Counted from the stretch's first letter, positions 43,333-52,097 are shown. The stretch is 64,000 nt of DNA from Bradyrhizobium algeriense (GCF_003062295.1 NZ_PYCN01000031.1:1-64000); one strand, 5' to 3'. The notes: a model not told the origin generated them from the letters alone. Program-made: numbers and translations.

Positions 43333-43504
43333 CGTCGTCCCTGCGAAAGCAGGGACCCATACGCCGCGGCCGGCGTAATGGGCAGGAGGGAAGATGGCTT
43401 CGCTTCAGCAATCTGCAGCGGTAGTTTGGCTAACGCAGAGCGTCTGCGACCGCGCGCTATCGATGAATCACGCGGTATGGGTTCCTGCGTTCGCAGGGAC
43501 GACC
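43333..43504. repeat. GTCCC-type palindromic repeat, copy 3 (two right-type arms)
   Basis: Starts cgtcgtccctgcgaaagcag then ggacccatacgccgcgg, which is the inverted right arm and not the usual left arm, and ends cgcggtatgggttcctgcgt then tcgcagggacgac. The middle is 105 bp of unrelated sequence. With the right arm of copy 2 it frames the GIY-YIG gene as an inverted pair. Confidence 0.7.
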
Positions 43505-43527
43505 GGGTGGAGGGAGCTGGCCTGCCC

Positions 43528-44367
43528 CTACCCGCCGATGCGGACGTCTTCCAGCAGCGACGACGACACCTGCGGCACCTGCTCGCCGTCGGAGGCGCGG
43601 GAGACGGAGATGCGGGTCTTGTTGAAGGCGCTTGCCGCGCCGGACTGCGAATTCAAATTGTTGAGCAGCTCGGTCACCAGCACGCTGTACTGGCCCTTGC
43701 CGTCATCGGCCACCTTGCCCGGCGTCGCCGAGGTCAGGATCAGCGCGTTTTCCGGCGTGGAGATCGGGGCGAGGCCATGGGAGTAGGAGCGGAAGCGGCG
43801 CTCATAGGGGTTGCGGCGGGAGGCGTCGACGACAACGAGCTTGGCCTTGGCGCCCTTCTCGGTCATCGCGTCCAGCACCTGTTCGATGGAGACGCCGTCG
43901 CGGCGGACGTCGGCTTCCTTCCAGATTGCGGCATCGACCGGGATCATAAAGCTCTCGCGGCCGACCTGGACGCCGTACCCGCCGAAGAACAGCATTGCCA
44001 CGGTGTCCGGCTGGATCTTGGCCTTCAGGCGAACAATGGCGCGGGCCATGTCGTCCTTGGTGGCGTCCTCGACCACGTCGACGTCAAAACCCTTGGCTCG
44101 CAAAGCTGCAGTGAGGCCGCGGGCATCGTTGATGGGCTGGGACAGCGGCGCTGACGCATCCGGATAGTGGCCGTTGCCGATCACCAGCGCCACGCGGCTG
44201 GCGGACGTGCCGATCGAGCCGGTTTGTTCGCTCCCGATCGCCTTGGCGGCGTCGAGCGAGCGCTTGTTCAACGCTGCATGGGCGCCGATCGCCAGCGACA
44301 CCAGGCCTACGAAGGCAACGGCAATGGTGACGGTGCGGCGGGAGATGCGGAGCTGACCGAGGTTCAT
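43528..44367 (-). CDS. Membrane-anchored or secreted caspase-fold pseudopeptidase
   Basis: A 279-residue protein with an N-terminal hydrophobic segment (about residues 12-32, anchor or signal) and a caspase/peptidase C14 fold (RVALVIGNGHYPDA, SQPINDARGL, FMIPVDAAIW). The catalytic His is Tyr131 (FFGGYGVQ) and the Cys is Ser183 (VDASRRNPY), the same losses as in the protein at 24583, of which it is a paralogue without TPRs. The C-terminus (RISVSRASDGEQVPQVSSSL) aligns with the same stretch in the other. Probably a non-proteolytic envelope protein. Confidence 0.83.
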   Translation of the reverse strand: MNLGQLRISRRTVTIAVAFVGLVSLAIGAHAALNKRSLDAAKAIGSEQTGSIGTSASRVALVIGNGHYPDASAPLSQPINDARGLTAALRAKGFDVDVVEDATKDDMARAIVRLKAKIQPDTVAMLFFGGYGVQVGRESFMIPVDAAIWKEADVRRDGVSIEQVLDAMTEKGAKAKLVVVDASRRNPYERRFRSYSHGLAPISTPENALILTSATPGKVADDGKGQYSVLVTELLNNLNSQSGAASAFNKTRISVSRASDGEQVPQVSSSLLEDVRIGG

Positions 44368-44741
44368 CAGGTTACCATCCCAAGTTTATTCAAAGGCACC
44401 AAACAAGACCGCGCCAGTTAGTCGCGCCAGGACCGTTCAGGTTTGAAGGGGTTGCAAGGTGTGTGCCGTCGAATTGCGATCAATTTGCGGCACCGCAACA
44501 ACCGGGCTTTTAGCCTGTCGGGCCTTCCCGAACAACCTCATTTGGTGCATGGAACCAATAGCCGCCCAATACTGGCGGAAGGTTAATTCCAGTTAAGTGA
44601 CCTTGGTCACATTTGTATTTTTCGTGGATTTGTCTAGTTTTCAAGGGCTTGCGGGCCCGATCCGGCCGGCGGTGGCCGCGTTAAGCTGTATGCCATGCTT
44701 AACGCGACCCTCCCTTCACCGATCCGGCGGAAAGAAACTGC
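44368..44741. other. Intergenic region between caspase-like gene 2 and the DxDTT protein
   Basis: 374 bp between divergent genes. It contains the Crp-like site at 44596-44611 and otherwise AT-richer, promoter-like sequence (for example tttgtatttttcgtgg). No gene or repeat is recognised. Confidence 0.6.
44596..44611. promoter_or_regulatory. Crp-like site upstream of caspase-like gene 2 and the DxDTT protein
   Basis: AGTGACCTTGGTCACA matches TGTGA-N6-TCACA at nine of ten positions and is a near-perfect dyad. It is centred about 138 bp upstream of the DxDTT gene and 236 bp upstream of the caspase-like gene. Confidence 0.5.
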
Positions 44742-46475
44742 ATGGGCTTCCACACCATCGCCGGCGCCGCATTCCGGGCGCTGACCGCGCGGAAAGACGG
44801 CCCCTCGCTGTACGACGTCTGCGATCCCGTGCTGCTGAAATACCGCGGCGGCGACCCCCATCTCGGCAAGTTCTATCGGACGGCGCTGGGCAATCCGGCC
44901 TTGCGGCCGCTGCTGCGGCGGGCCGGGCTGCCCGAGCTGCGGGACGAAAAACGACTGGGCGCCTTGCAGGAGGCCCTGATAAGGGCGCGCGACGATGACG
45001 AGCCGGACTGGGCCGCGGTCGGCGCCCCGATCGCCGAGCTGATGGCCGATATCGGCGTGCATCACCCGGCCCCGCAGAAGGTGGCGGCCGCCGGCCGGGC
45101 GGCCGATGGAAGCGAGATCGACCGGGTGATCCGCCGCTGCGGCGCCCATCTGCTGGGCTCGTTCGCCAAGAACGGCTTCATCCCGACCTATGCGGCCTTC
45201 AACCTGATCGGCGACCCCGACATGGGCGGGCGCGAGATGCTGACGGCGCTGACCGGGCTGAACTCGCGCGGCTACAAGAACTCGACGCTCTTGTTCAGCC
45301 TGGCGCGGATCTTCATCGCGCATTCGCCGGCCCGCGCGCTGATCAACCCGCCCTGGACGGGAATCGCCGAGCCGATGTGGCAGCCGATGCAGATCCGCCA
45401 CCGCTCGGCCTATTACGACGCCTTCTTCACCGAGGCGCTGCTGAGCTATGTCGAGAGCGGGCTGGCATCCGCCGATGAGGCCGCGGCGTCGCGGCGCGCG
45501 ATTTCGGAGATGGTGGATTTCTGCCTGAAGACCTCAGCCGAGGAAGTGTCCTCGCATGACGGCTCGACGGTGCGCGTGATCACCGCGCTGGCACCGCTGC
45601 CGCATCCGCGCTTCTCGCGCTTCTTCGCCCAGATCAAGCAGGACCTCGGCTTCGGCATCTACGTCCCGGATTGCGACACCACCGCGTGCTCATTCTCGGC
45701 GGCGACGCAAGCCGGCTCGACCGATCCGATCCTCGACCAGCCGCTGCTGGACTTCTACCGCGGCTATCAGGTGCGCGAGGGCGCCAACGAGCCGCGCGTC
45801 ACCGTGCCGCTCAACGACAACATCGACTACGAGGGTGGCGTCGTCACCTGGATCGACAATCTCGCCGGCGACCGGCCCTACGGCAACGACCTCGATCCCA
45901 CCCTCAATCTCGACATTCTCGAAGTCTCTTTCCGCAACCTTTCGCGCTGGAAAATTTTGGAGACGGCTTCGCGGCTGGAGACGGTGCATCGTATCATCGG
46001 CTTCCAGCGGCGGCTGGTCGAAAGCGGCGCCTTTAGAAATCCGCGTTCGCACATCTATTATTTGCCGGAACTCTACTCCGCCTATTTCGGCCGCTGCCAT
46101 GCCGCGTTCATGGCGTTGCCATCAGCGGCGCGGCAGGCGATCGATCCCGACGGCACGTTCGCGTTCATCCGCGGCAAGGTGCTGGCCTATGTCGAGGGTG
46201 AATTGACCGCGCGCGAGATGAACCCGTTCGACGCCGCGCTGGCGCTGATGGCGCTGGCGCATCTAGGCGCCGATGTTTCGAGCTTCGCGCCGGCGCTCAA
46301 CTGCATCACGGCCCATCTCGGCGAAGGCGGCAGGCATGGGCCGTACAAGGCCTATGAATGGAACAAGATGAAGACGCCGACGCGGATTCTGGTCGGCGGA
46401 CCCGAGGTGACGTCGGCGTTTGTGTTGATGGGGCTGACGCTGGCGCGCGGCGTGATGGCGAAAGGTAGAGGCTGA
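44742..46475 (+). CDS. Unknown 577-residue protein with a DxDTT motif
   Basis: I do not recognise the family with confidence. The protein is soluble, without a signal peptide, and looks mostly helical. A notable segment is VPDCDTTACSFSAATQAG with D310-C311-D312-T313-T314. Class II terpene cyclases use a DxDD motif within a similar DxDDTAxxxxA context, and a DxDTT variant is known. Downstream is YEGGVVTWIDN, again reminiscent of alpha/alpha-toroid repeats. This is a pattern resemblance only. GGAAAG lies about 8 bp before ATG. No isoprenoid genes are nearby. Confidence 0.7.
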   Translation: MGFHTIAGAAFRALTARKDGPSLYDVCDPVLLKYRGGDPHLGKFYRTALGNPALRPLLRRAGLPELRDEKRLGALQEALIRARDDDEPDWAAVGAPIAELMADIGVHHPAPQKVAAAGRAADGSEIDRVIRRCGAHLLGSFAKNGFIPTYAAFNLIGDPDMGGREMLTALTGLNSRGYKNSTLLFSLARIFIAHSPARALINPPWTGIAEPMWQPMQIRHRSAYYDAFFTEALLSYVESGLASADEAAASRRAISEMVDFCLKTSAEEVSSHDGSTVRVITALAPLPHPRFSRFFAQIKQDLGFGIYVPDCDTTACSFSAATQAGSTDPILDQPLLDFYRGYQVREGANEPRVTVPLNDNIDYEGGVVTWIDNLAGDRPYGNDLDPTLNLDILEVSFRNLSRWKILETASRLETVHRIIGFQRRLVESGAFRNPRSHIYYLPELYSAYFGRCHAAFMALPSAARQAIDPDGTFAFIRGKVLAYVEGELTAREMNPFDAALALMALAHLGADVSSFAPALNCITAHLGEGGRHGPYKAYEWNKMKTPTRILVGGPEVTSAFVLMGLTLARGVMAKGRG

Positions 46476-46479
46476 TCGT

Positions 46480-46605
46480 AGCCCGGATGAAGCCAACGGG
46501 TCGCGTGAATGCGCGCCCGATGACAGGCTCCGCGAAATCCGGGGCGGTGTCGCAGGCGGACGCGGCTTCCCGGATTGCGCTGCGCTGCATCCGGGCTACG
46601 ATTCC
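46480..46605. repeat. Palindromic repeat, tagcccggatgaagc family
   Basis: cgtagcccggatgaagcc at the left and gctgcatccgggctacga at the right are inverted, around a GC-rich centre (gcgaaatccggggcgg). It separates the DxDTT gene from the thermonuclease-like gene. Confidence 0.72.
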
Positions 46606-46699
46606 GCAATGACGGGAAGTTGAAAGCGATGCGACGTTCCGGCGCTGGCAAGACGGCCCCTTTGTCCGCACTATCCGCATCATTTCGCTGAGACTGCCG

Positions 46700-47431
46700 A
46701 TGAATTTACGGAAATTGCTGTCCGCCGTTTTGCTGCTGTCGCTCCCCGCCATGGCGCAGGCGGCAGATATCACCGGCGTCCCGAAAATCCGTGAAGGCGA
46801 TCACCTCCAGATCGGCAATAGCCGCATCCGCCTGGGCGGCATCGACGCGCCGGCCGTCGATCAACTCTGCCTCAACACCAAAAGCGAGCGCTGGGCCTGC
46901 GGCGCCGCCGCGCGCGACGAACTGATCAAACGCTTCGGGGGCAAGAGCTGGACCTGCCATACCAGGGCCGTCACCGACCGCCGCGGCCGCATGGTGGCGC
47001 GCTGCGAGGCCGACGGCGAGGACATCCAGAAATGGCTGGTGTCAAACGGCTGGGCGCTGGCGGCTACGCGGATCTCGCGCGACTATGAGGCAGATGAGAA
47101 AGCCGCGCGCGAGGCCCAGGCGGGGATGTGGCAAGGGGCGTTCATCGCGCCATGGGATTGGCGTGTCCGCAACAAGAAGACGGCGATCCTTGGCGCGGTC
47201 AAGCCGCCGGAGAACGCCAGGGCAATCCTGCTGGCGTCGGCATCCGGTTCGGTGGCGCCCTCGCCCGACTGCACCATCAAGGGCAATGTCAACCGCTCCG
47301 GCGAATGCATCTATCACCAGCCGACAAGCCGCTGGTATGCGAAGATCGAGATGAAGATCTCAAAGGGCACGCGCTGGTTCTGCTCGGTCGAGGAGGCCGA
47401 ACTCGCGGGCTGCCGCGAGACCAGACGGTAG
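46700..47431 (+). CDS. Thermonuclease (SNase-like) family protein, secreted
   Basis: A 243-residue protein: signal peptide (about residues 1-21, ending AQA), SNase-like OB fold (about 28-150) and a C-terminal Cys-rich domain (DCTIKGNVNRSGECIYHQ...FCSVEEAELAGC) often seen with such nucleases. In the active-site segment RLGGIDAPAVDQLC the Arg (Arg44) and Asp (Asp49) match SNase R35 and D40, but the catalytic Glu43 position is Ala52. It may bind nucleic acid with reduced cleavage. Confidence 0.85.
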   Translation: MNLRKLLSAVLLLSLPAMAQAADITGVPKIREGDHLQIGNSRIRLGGIDAPAVDQLCLNTKSERWACGAAARDELIKRFGGKSWTCHTRAVTDRRGRMVARCEADGEDIQKWLVSNGWALAATRISRDYEADEKAAREAQAGMWQGAFIAPWDWRVRNKKTAILGAVKPPENARAILLASASGSVAPSPDCTIKGNVNRSGECIYHQPTSRWYAKIEMKISKGTRWFCSVEEAELAGCRETRR

Positions 47432-47486
47432 CACTACAGCCCAGACGTGCTACCCTTCGGGGGCCTGACATCGCGGAGCGCTGGAT

Positions 47487-48323
47487 GTGACCGACACCGA
47501 TGGCGCGCAATCCCCGGTCAAACCGAAGCGTTCGCTGTGGAAGCGCGCGGCCTGGATCTTGCTGCTCGTTGTCATCGTCTACGGCGCCGTCGCCTATCTG
47601 ATACTGCCGTTTTTCTGGACCCATTACGAACATCAAAAAGGCCTCGCCCAATTACCTATGGTGACGCGGACCGGTCAGGGCATTCCCGGCGATCCGATCA
47701 ATGTCGGGCTGGTCGGCGACACCAAGGACGTCGTCTGCGCGATGCACGCGGCCGGCTGGTACCCGGCCGACCGGATCACGCTGAAATCCTCGATCGAGAT
47801 CGTCGGCAGCGTGCTGCTCGACCGGCCCTACAAGGAGGCGCCGGTGAGCAATCTCTATTATCTCGGCCGCCGCGAGGATCTCGCCTATGAAAAGCCGATC
47901 GGGGCCAGCGCCGACCAGCGCAACCATGTGCGCTACTGGAAGGTGCTGGACAGCGGCGCGGAGAAGCGTCCGGTCTGGCTTGGCGCGGCCACGGAGGATC
48001 GCGGCGTCGGCGTCAGCAAATACACCGCTGCGGTCACGCACCACATCGGCCCCGATCTCGACGCCGAGCGCGCGCTGCTTGCGGCTGACCTGGAAAATGC
48101 CGGGATGGTCGAGGCGAAATATCAGGTCACCGGCATCGGGCCGACGATTGCGGGCCATAATGGCGGCGGCGACCTCTATTACACCGACGGCGAAATCTGG
48201 GTGCTGCGGCTGGTCGAAGCCTGCAAGAAACGCGAGGGGCCTGCGGTGACGATCCCGAGCCCGCCGGCGACCGAATTGAAGGATCAGATCTGGGCTGCCG
48301 TCGCCAAGGCGGTCGGGAAATAG
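47487..48323 (+). CDS. LssY C-terminal domain protein, membrane-anchored
   Basis: A 278-residue protein with an N-terminal helix (about residues 16-38, WILLLVVIVYGAVAYLILPFF) and an LssY_C domain: DPINVGLVGDTKDVVCAMHAAGWYPADRIT, LYYLGRREDLAYEKPIG, RNHVRYWKV. The domain's role is unknown. The start is GTG 47487 with GGAG about 8 bp upstream. It lies 55 bp after the thermonuclease-like gene on the same strand and may be co-transcribed. Confidence 0.85.
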   Translation: MTDTDGAQSPVKPKRSLWKRAAWILLLVVIVYGAVAYLILPFFWTHYEHQKGLAQLPMVTRTGQGIPGDPINVGLVGDTKDVVCAMHAAGWYPADRITLKSSIEIVGSVLLDRPYKEAPVSNLYYLGRREDLAYEKPIGASADQRNHVRYWKVLDSGAEKRPVWLGAATEDRGVGVSKYTAAVTHHIGPDLDAERALLAADLENAGMVEAKYQVTGIGPTIAGHNGGGDLYYTDGEIWVLRLVEACKKREGPAVTIPSPPATELKDQIWAAVAKAVGK

Positions 48324-48487
48324 CTGTGCTGATTGCCGTCGTTGTGAAGAGCAATGAGTGCAATTTGATCTATTTTGCAGCTCTGGATTGCTTCGCTGCG
48401 CTCGCAATGGCGATCTCGATCGAATATTATGCCAGCTGAATCTCACGCGCTCGATTCCGCGTGCTTGCCAATAAGGAAAAACAACAA

Positions 48488-49672
48488 ATGACCGTTCGCG
48501 CGGGCCGGGAGTTTCTGGCCATCCCGGGACCTACCACCATGCCCGACGAAGTGCTGCAGGCGATGCATCGCCCGGCGCTCGATATCTATTCCGAACAGAT
48601 GCTGGAACTGACCGACAGCCTGCTCGCCGATCTCTCAAAACTGTTCGCCACCAAGGGCAAATCCTACATCTACATCGCCAACGGCCACGGCGCATGGGAA
48701 GCGACGCTGTCCAACGTATTGTCGCGCGGCGACAAGCTGCTGGTGCTGGAAAGCGGACGCTTTGCGATCGGTTGGGGTCAGGCGGCGGCGGCGATGGGCG
48801 TCGAGGTCGAAGTGCTGAAGGGCGACTGGCGCCGCGCGATCCGTCCCGCGGAAGTCGAGGCGCGGCTCAGGCAGGACAAGGATCACACCATCAAGGCGAT
48901 CGTCGCGGTGCAGGTCGATACTGCGTCCGGCGCCTATAACGACGTCGAAGCGATCGGCAAGGCGATCAAGTCTACTGGCCATCCGGCGCTGTTCATGGTC
49001 GACACCGTGGCTTCGCTGGGCTGCATGCCGTTCGAGATGGATAAATGGGGCATCGACGTCGCGATGTCCGGCTCGCAGAAGGGCCTGATGACGCCGCCGG
49101 GCCTCGGCTTCGTCGCCGCCAACGACCGCGCCCGCGAAGTGCACAAAAAGGCCAACCTGCGCACGCCCTATTGGGACTGGACCGAGCGCGAAGGAGCCGA
49201 GCACTACCGTAAATATGCCGGCACCGCGCCGGTGCATTTGCTGTTCGCGCTGCGCAAGGCGATCGACATGCTCCATGTCGAGGGACTTGAAAACGCCTTT
49301 CTGCGTCATCGCCTGCTGGCCGAGGCGGTGCGTCGCGCGGTCGCGGCGTGGTCCGAGGGCCAGGTGCTCGGCTTCAACATTGCGGAGGCCAATGAGCGCT
49401 CCAACACGGTGACGACGGTGACGATGAACGGCTTCGATCCGGCCGCGCTGCAACGCTACTGCAAGGACAAATGCGGCGTGGTGCTCGGCACTGGAATTGG
49501 CGATCTATCCGGCCAGGCGTTTCGTATCGCCCACATGGGCCATGTGAATGCGCCGATGATTCTGGGCACGCTCGGCGTCATCGAGGTCGGCCTCAATGCG
49601 CTCAATATTCCCCACGGCAAGGGCGGAACCGAGGCCGCGATCGAATATCTCGGCGAGAGCGTGGGGGCGTAA
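48488..49672 (+). CDS. Class V aminotransferase (alanine/serine-glyoxylate type)
   Basis: A 394-residue PLP enzyme of fold type I. The Schiff-base Lys is Lys198 in SGSQKGLM; N-terminal AIPGPTTMPDEV and the DTVASLGCMPFEMDKW segment (Asp interacting with the PLP pyridine N) are as in alanine-glyoxylate and serine-glyoxylate aminotransferases. It probably moves an amino group from Ala or Ser to glyoxylate. ATG 48488 is preferred over 48461 because AAGGAAA lies about 10 bp upstream and the family N-terminus starts here. Confidence 0.9.
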   Translation: MTVRAGREFLAIPGPTTMPDEVLQAMHRPALDIYSEQMLELTDSLLADLSKLFATKGKSYIYIANGHGAWEATLSNVLSRGDKLLVLESGRFAIGWGQAAAAMGVEVEVLKGDWRRAIRPAEVEARLRQDKDHTIKAIVAVQVDTASGAYNDVEAIGKAIKSTGHPALFMVDTVASLGCMPFEMDKWGIDVAMSGSQKGLMTPPGLGFVAANDRAREVHKKANLRTPYWDWTEREGAEHYRKYAGTAPVHLLFALRKAIDMLHVEGLENAFLRHRLLAEAVRRAVAAWSEGQVLGFNIAEANERSNTVTTVTMNGFDPAALQRYCKDKCGVVLGTGIGDLSGQAFRIAHMGHVNAPMILGTLGVIEVGLNALNIPHGKGGTEAAIEYLGESVGA

Positions 49673-49691
49673 GCGCCGACCTGCTTATTTT

Positions 49692-49785
49692 GTAGGATGG
49701 GTAGAGCGAAGCGAAACCCATCATTACAGCCATTGGTCGCGGCTGATGTGTATCGCTTCGCTCCACCCATCCTGCGGCCTGCGTC
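49692..49785. repeat. Palindromic repeat, gtaggatgggtagagcgaag family
   Basis: gtaggatgggtagagcgaag at the left and cttcgctccacccatcctgc at the right are inverted. Related to the repeat at 37019-37105. A gtgcgcaattgcgcac dyad follows near 49811. Confidence 0.65.
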
Positions 49786-49943
49786 TCTCACAATGCGAAA
49801 TCACGCGCCCGTGCGCAATTGCGCACGGGCAGCAACGACATCGCTTCCCAACTCAACTCCCTTTCCCAACCCGTTTTTGTCCGTATACTGGCATACCAAG
49901 CCGGGCGCTGATCCGTGCACGAACAAGAGTGGGAGTGAGGCGA

Positions 49944-51005
49944 TTGGCGTCCGTTGATTTGCGCGGCCTGACCAAGCGATTTGGCTCGCTTGCGGTGGTC
50001 GATAACGTCTCCTTGAAAATCGACCATGGACAACTGGTCTGCCTGCTCGGCCCCTCCGGCTGCGGCAAGACCACGACGCTGCGGCTGATCGCGGGTTTCC
50101 TCGAACCTTCCGACGGCGAGATCCATGTCGGCGAGCGGCTGATGTCGTCGAAGGCGCGCACGCTACCGCCCGAGCAGCGCAACATGTCGATGATTTTTCA
50201 GAGCTACGCGCTGTGGCCGCACATGACGGTGACGGAAAACATCGTCTACGGCCTGCGCCTGCGCAAAATGGAGCGCGACACCATCGCGAAGAAACTGGCG
50301 GCGATTCTGGCCACGACAAAGCTCGAGGCGCTGGCGCAGCGCTATCCCGGCGAACTCTCCGGCGGACAACAGCAACGCGTGGCGCTGGCGCGGGCGCTGA
50401 TCGTCGAGCCGCAGACGCTGCTGCTCGACGAGCCGCTCTCCAACCTCGACGCCAATCTGCGCGAGGAGATGCGGTTCGAGATCCGCCGCCTGCACGATGA
50501 ATATCGCTACACCACCGTCTATGTCACCCATGACCAGTCCGAGGCGATGACCACGGCCGACATGATCGCGGTGATGAACGGGGGCCGGATCGACCAGCTC
50601 GGTACGCCCGAAGACATCTATGCCCGCCCGGAGTCCGAATTCGTCGCGCGCTTCATCGGCGCCAGCAATGTCATCAAGGGCACCGCGCGCGATGCCAACC
50701 ATGTCGCCTTTGCGGGCGCGACGTTGCAGGTGGTCGGCGCGCCGCTCACGGCGGGTGAGGGCGCCGTGGTCGCGATCCGCCAGCACGATATCGCCCTGTC
50801 GACGCAGGCGCCGGCTTCGCCCGGGAACGCCATCAAGGCCGTCGTGACGCGGCAGGTCTACCTCGGCGCCGCACGCGACTACATGGTGGAAGTGGCTGAC
50901 GGCACCAGTCTGCGCGCCACCACCCCGACCGAGACCAACGTACAAAAGGGCAGCGAGGTCTGGTTGACACTGCCGCCCGAGCGCTGCCGGGCGCTGAGCC
51001 GCTAA
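49944..51005 (+). CDS. ABC importer ATP-binding protein (FbpC/PotA-like)
   Basis: A 353-residue ATPase: Walker A GPSGCGKTTT (about residues 39-48), Q loop FQSYALWPHM, signature LSGGQQQRVALARAL, Walker B LLLDEPLSNLD, H-loop VYVTHDQ, and a C-terminal TOBE regulatory domain. The start is TTG 49944, with GGAG (49932-49935) 8 bp upstream; the longer open frame runs through a repeat and into the preceding gene. It is the first of three genes with the binding protein (24 bp on) and the fused permease. Confidence 0.91.
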   Translation: MASVDLRGLTKRFGSLAVVDNVSLKIDHGQLVCLLGPSGCGKTTTLRLIAGFLEPSDGEIHVGERLMSSKARTLPPEQRNMSMIFQSYALWPHMTVTENIVYGLRLRKMERDTIAKKLAAILATTKLEALAQRYPGELSGGQQQRVALARALIVEPQTLLLDEPLSNLDANLREEMRFEIRRLHDEYRYTTVYVTHDQSEAMTTADMIAVMNGGRIDQLGTPEDIYARPESEFVARFIGASNVIKGTARDANHVAFAGATLQVVGAPLTAGEGAVVAIRQHDIALSTQAPASPGNAIKAVVTRQVYLGAARDYMVEVADGTSLRATTPTETNVQKGSEVWLTLPPERCRALSR

Positions 51006-51029
51006 AGAAAAAAGAAACGGGAGGACGCG

Positions 51030-52097
51030 ATGAAGGGACGAAAACTTTCGCGGCGCGACATCCTGCAAGGCGCGGCCACGCTTGCCGCCGGCACCATGTT
51101 CGCCTCCCCTGTTTGTGCCCAGGCGCCGGAGCCGGTCGCGATCACGCCTGATCTGGTGGAGGCAGCGAAGAAGGAAGGCAAATTGATCTTCTATTCGTCG
51201 ATGGACCTGCCGATCGGCGAAAAGCTCGGCAAGGCGTTCGAGGCCGCCTATCCCGGCATCACCATTCAGATCGAGCGTTCCGGCTCGGAGCGGCTGTTTC
51301 AGCGGATCGACCAGGAATTCGGTTCAGGCATCCGCGCAGCCGACGTGATCAACACCTCGGATGCGTCGCACATCATCACCTGGAAGCGGAACAATTGGCT
51401 GGCGCCATTTGTATCAGAGGATATGGCCCGGCATTTTATTCCTGAATATCGCGACCCCGACGGCATGTCCGCCACCTCGCGGATTTATTTGTCGTCGATT
51501 GCCTACAACACCAATCTGGTAAAGCCCGAAGACGCACCGAAGAGCTTTGCCGACCTGCTTGATCCCAAATGGGCAGGCAAGATGGTCAAGGGCCATCCGG
51601 CCTATAGCGGCACCATCATGACTGCGACCTTCCAGCTGGTCCGTGAACTGGGCTGGGATTACCTGGAGAGGCTGTCGAAGCAGCGGGTAATGCAGGTACA
51701 GTCCTCGACCGATCCGCCGAAAAAGCTTTCGCTTGGCGAACGCGCCGTGATGGCCGACGGCAATGAATACGGCGTCGTGCTGCTGAAGGAAGCCGGCCAA
51801 CCGGTTGAGCCGATCTATCCGGCCGAAGGCGCGCCGACGATCTCGGGGCCGACCGCTATCTTTGCGTCAGCGCCGCATCCAAATGCCGCGCGGCTGTTCC
51901 AGGCCTGGCTGCACACCCGCGAGACACAACAATTCTTCACCGACTTCAGCGCGCAGTATTCGGTTCACGCGCAGGTGCAATCGAAGCCGGGGCGGCGGAA
52001 GATTTCGGACATCAAGCTGATGAAGGAAGATGCCGCCGGGGTCGAGAAAATGGCGGAAGAGATCAAGACGCGCTATGCGCGGTTGTTCAGGGTTTAG
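51030..52097 (+). CDS. ABC importer substrate-binding protein, Tat-exported
   Basis: A 355-residue periplasmic protein of the family 1/Fe(III)-type class II binding-protein fold. It has a Tat signal (KLSRRDILQG, residues 5-14, h-region to VCAQ) instead of a plain Sec signal. KLIFYSSMD, SRIYLSSIAYNT and FADLLDPKWAGKM are typical of this subgroup. The tandem Tyr pair that binds iron in FbpA is not seen, so iron is doubtful and an organic anion is a fair alternative. Starts behind GGGAGG. Confidence 0.88.
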   Translation: MKGRKLSRRDILQGAATLAAGTMFASPVCAQAPEPVAITPDLVEAAKKEGKLIFYSSMDLPIGEKLGKAFEAAYPGITIQIERSGSERLFQRIDQEFGSGIRAADVINTSDASHIITWKRNNWLAPFVSEDMARHFIPEYRDPDGMSATSRIYLSSIAYNTNLVKPEDAPKSFADLLDPKWAGKMVKGHPAYSGTIMTATFQLVRELGWDYLERLSKQRVMQVQSSTDPPKKLSLGERAVMADGNEYGVVLLKEAGQPVEPIYPAEGAPTISGPTAIFASAPHPNAARLFQAWLHTRETQQFFTDFSAQYSVHAQVQSKPGRRKISDIKLMKEDAAGVEKMAEEIKTRYARLFRV

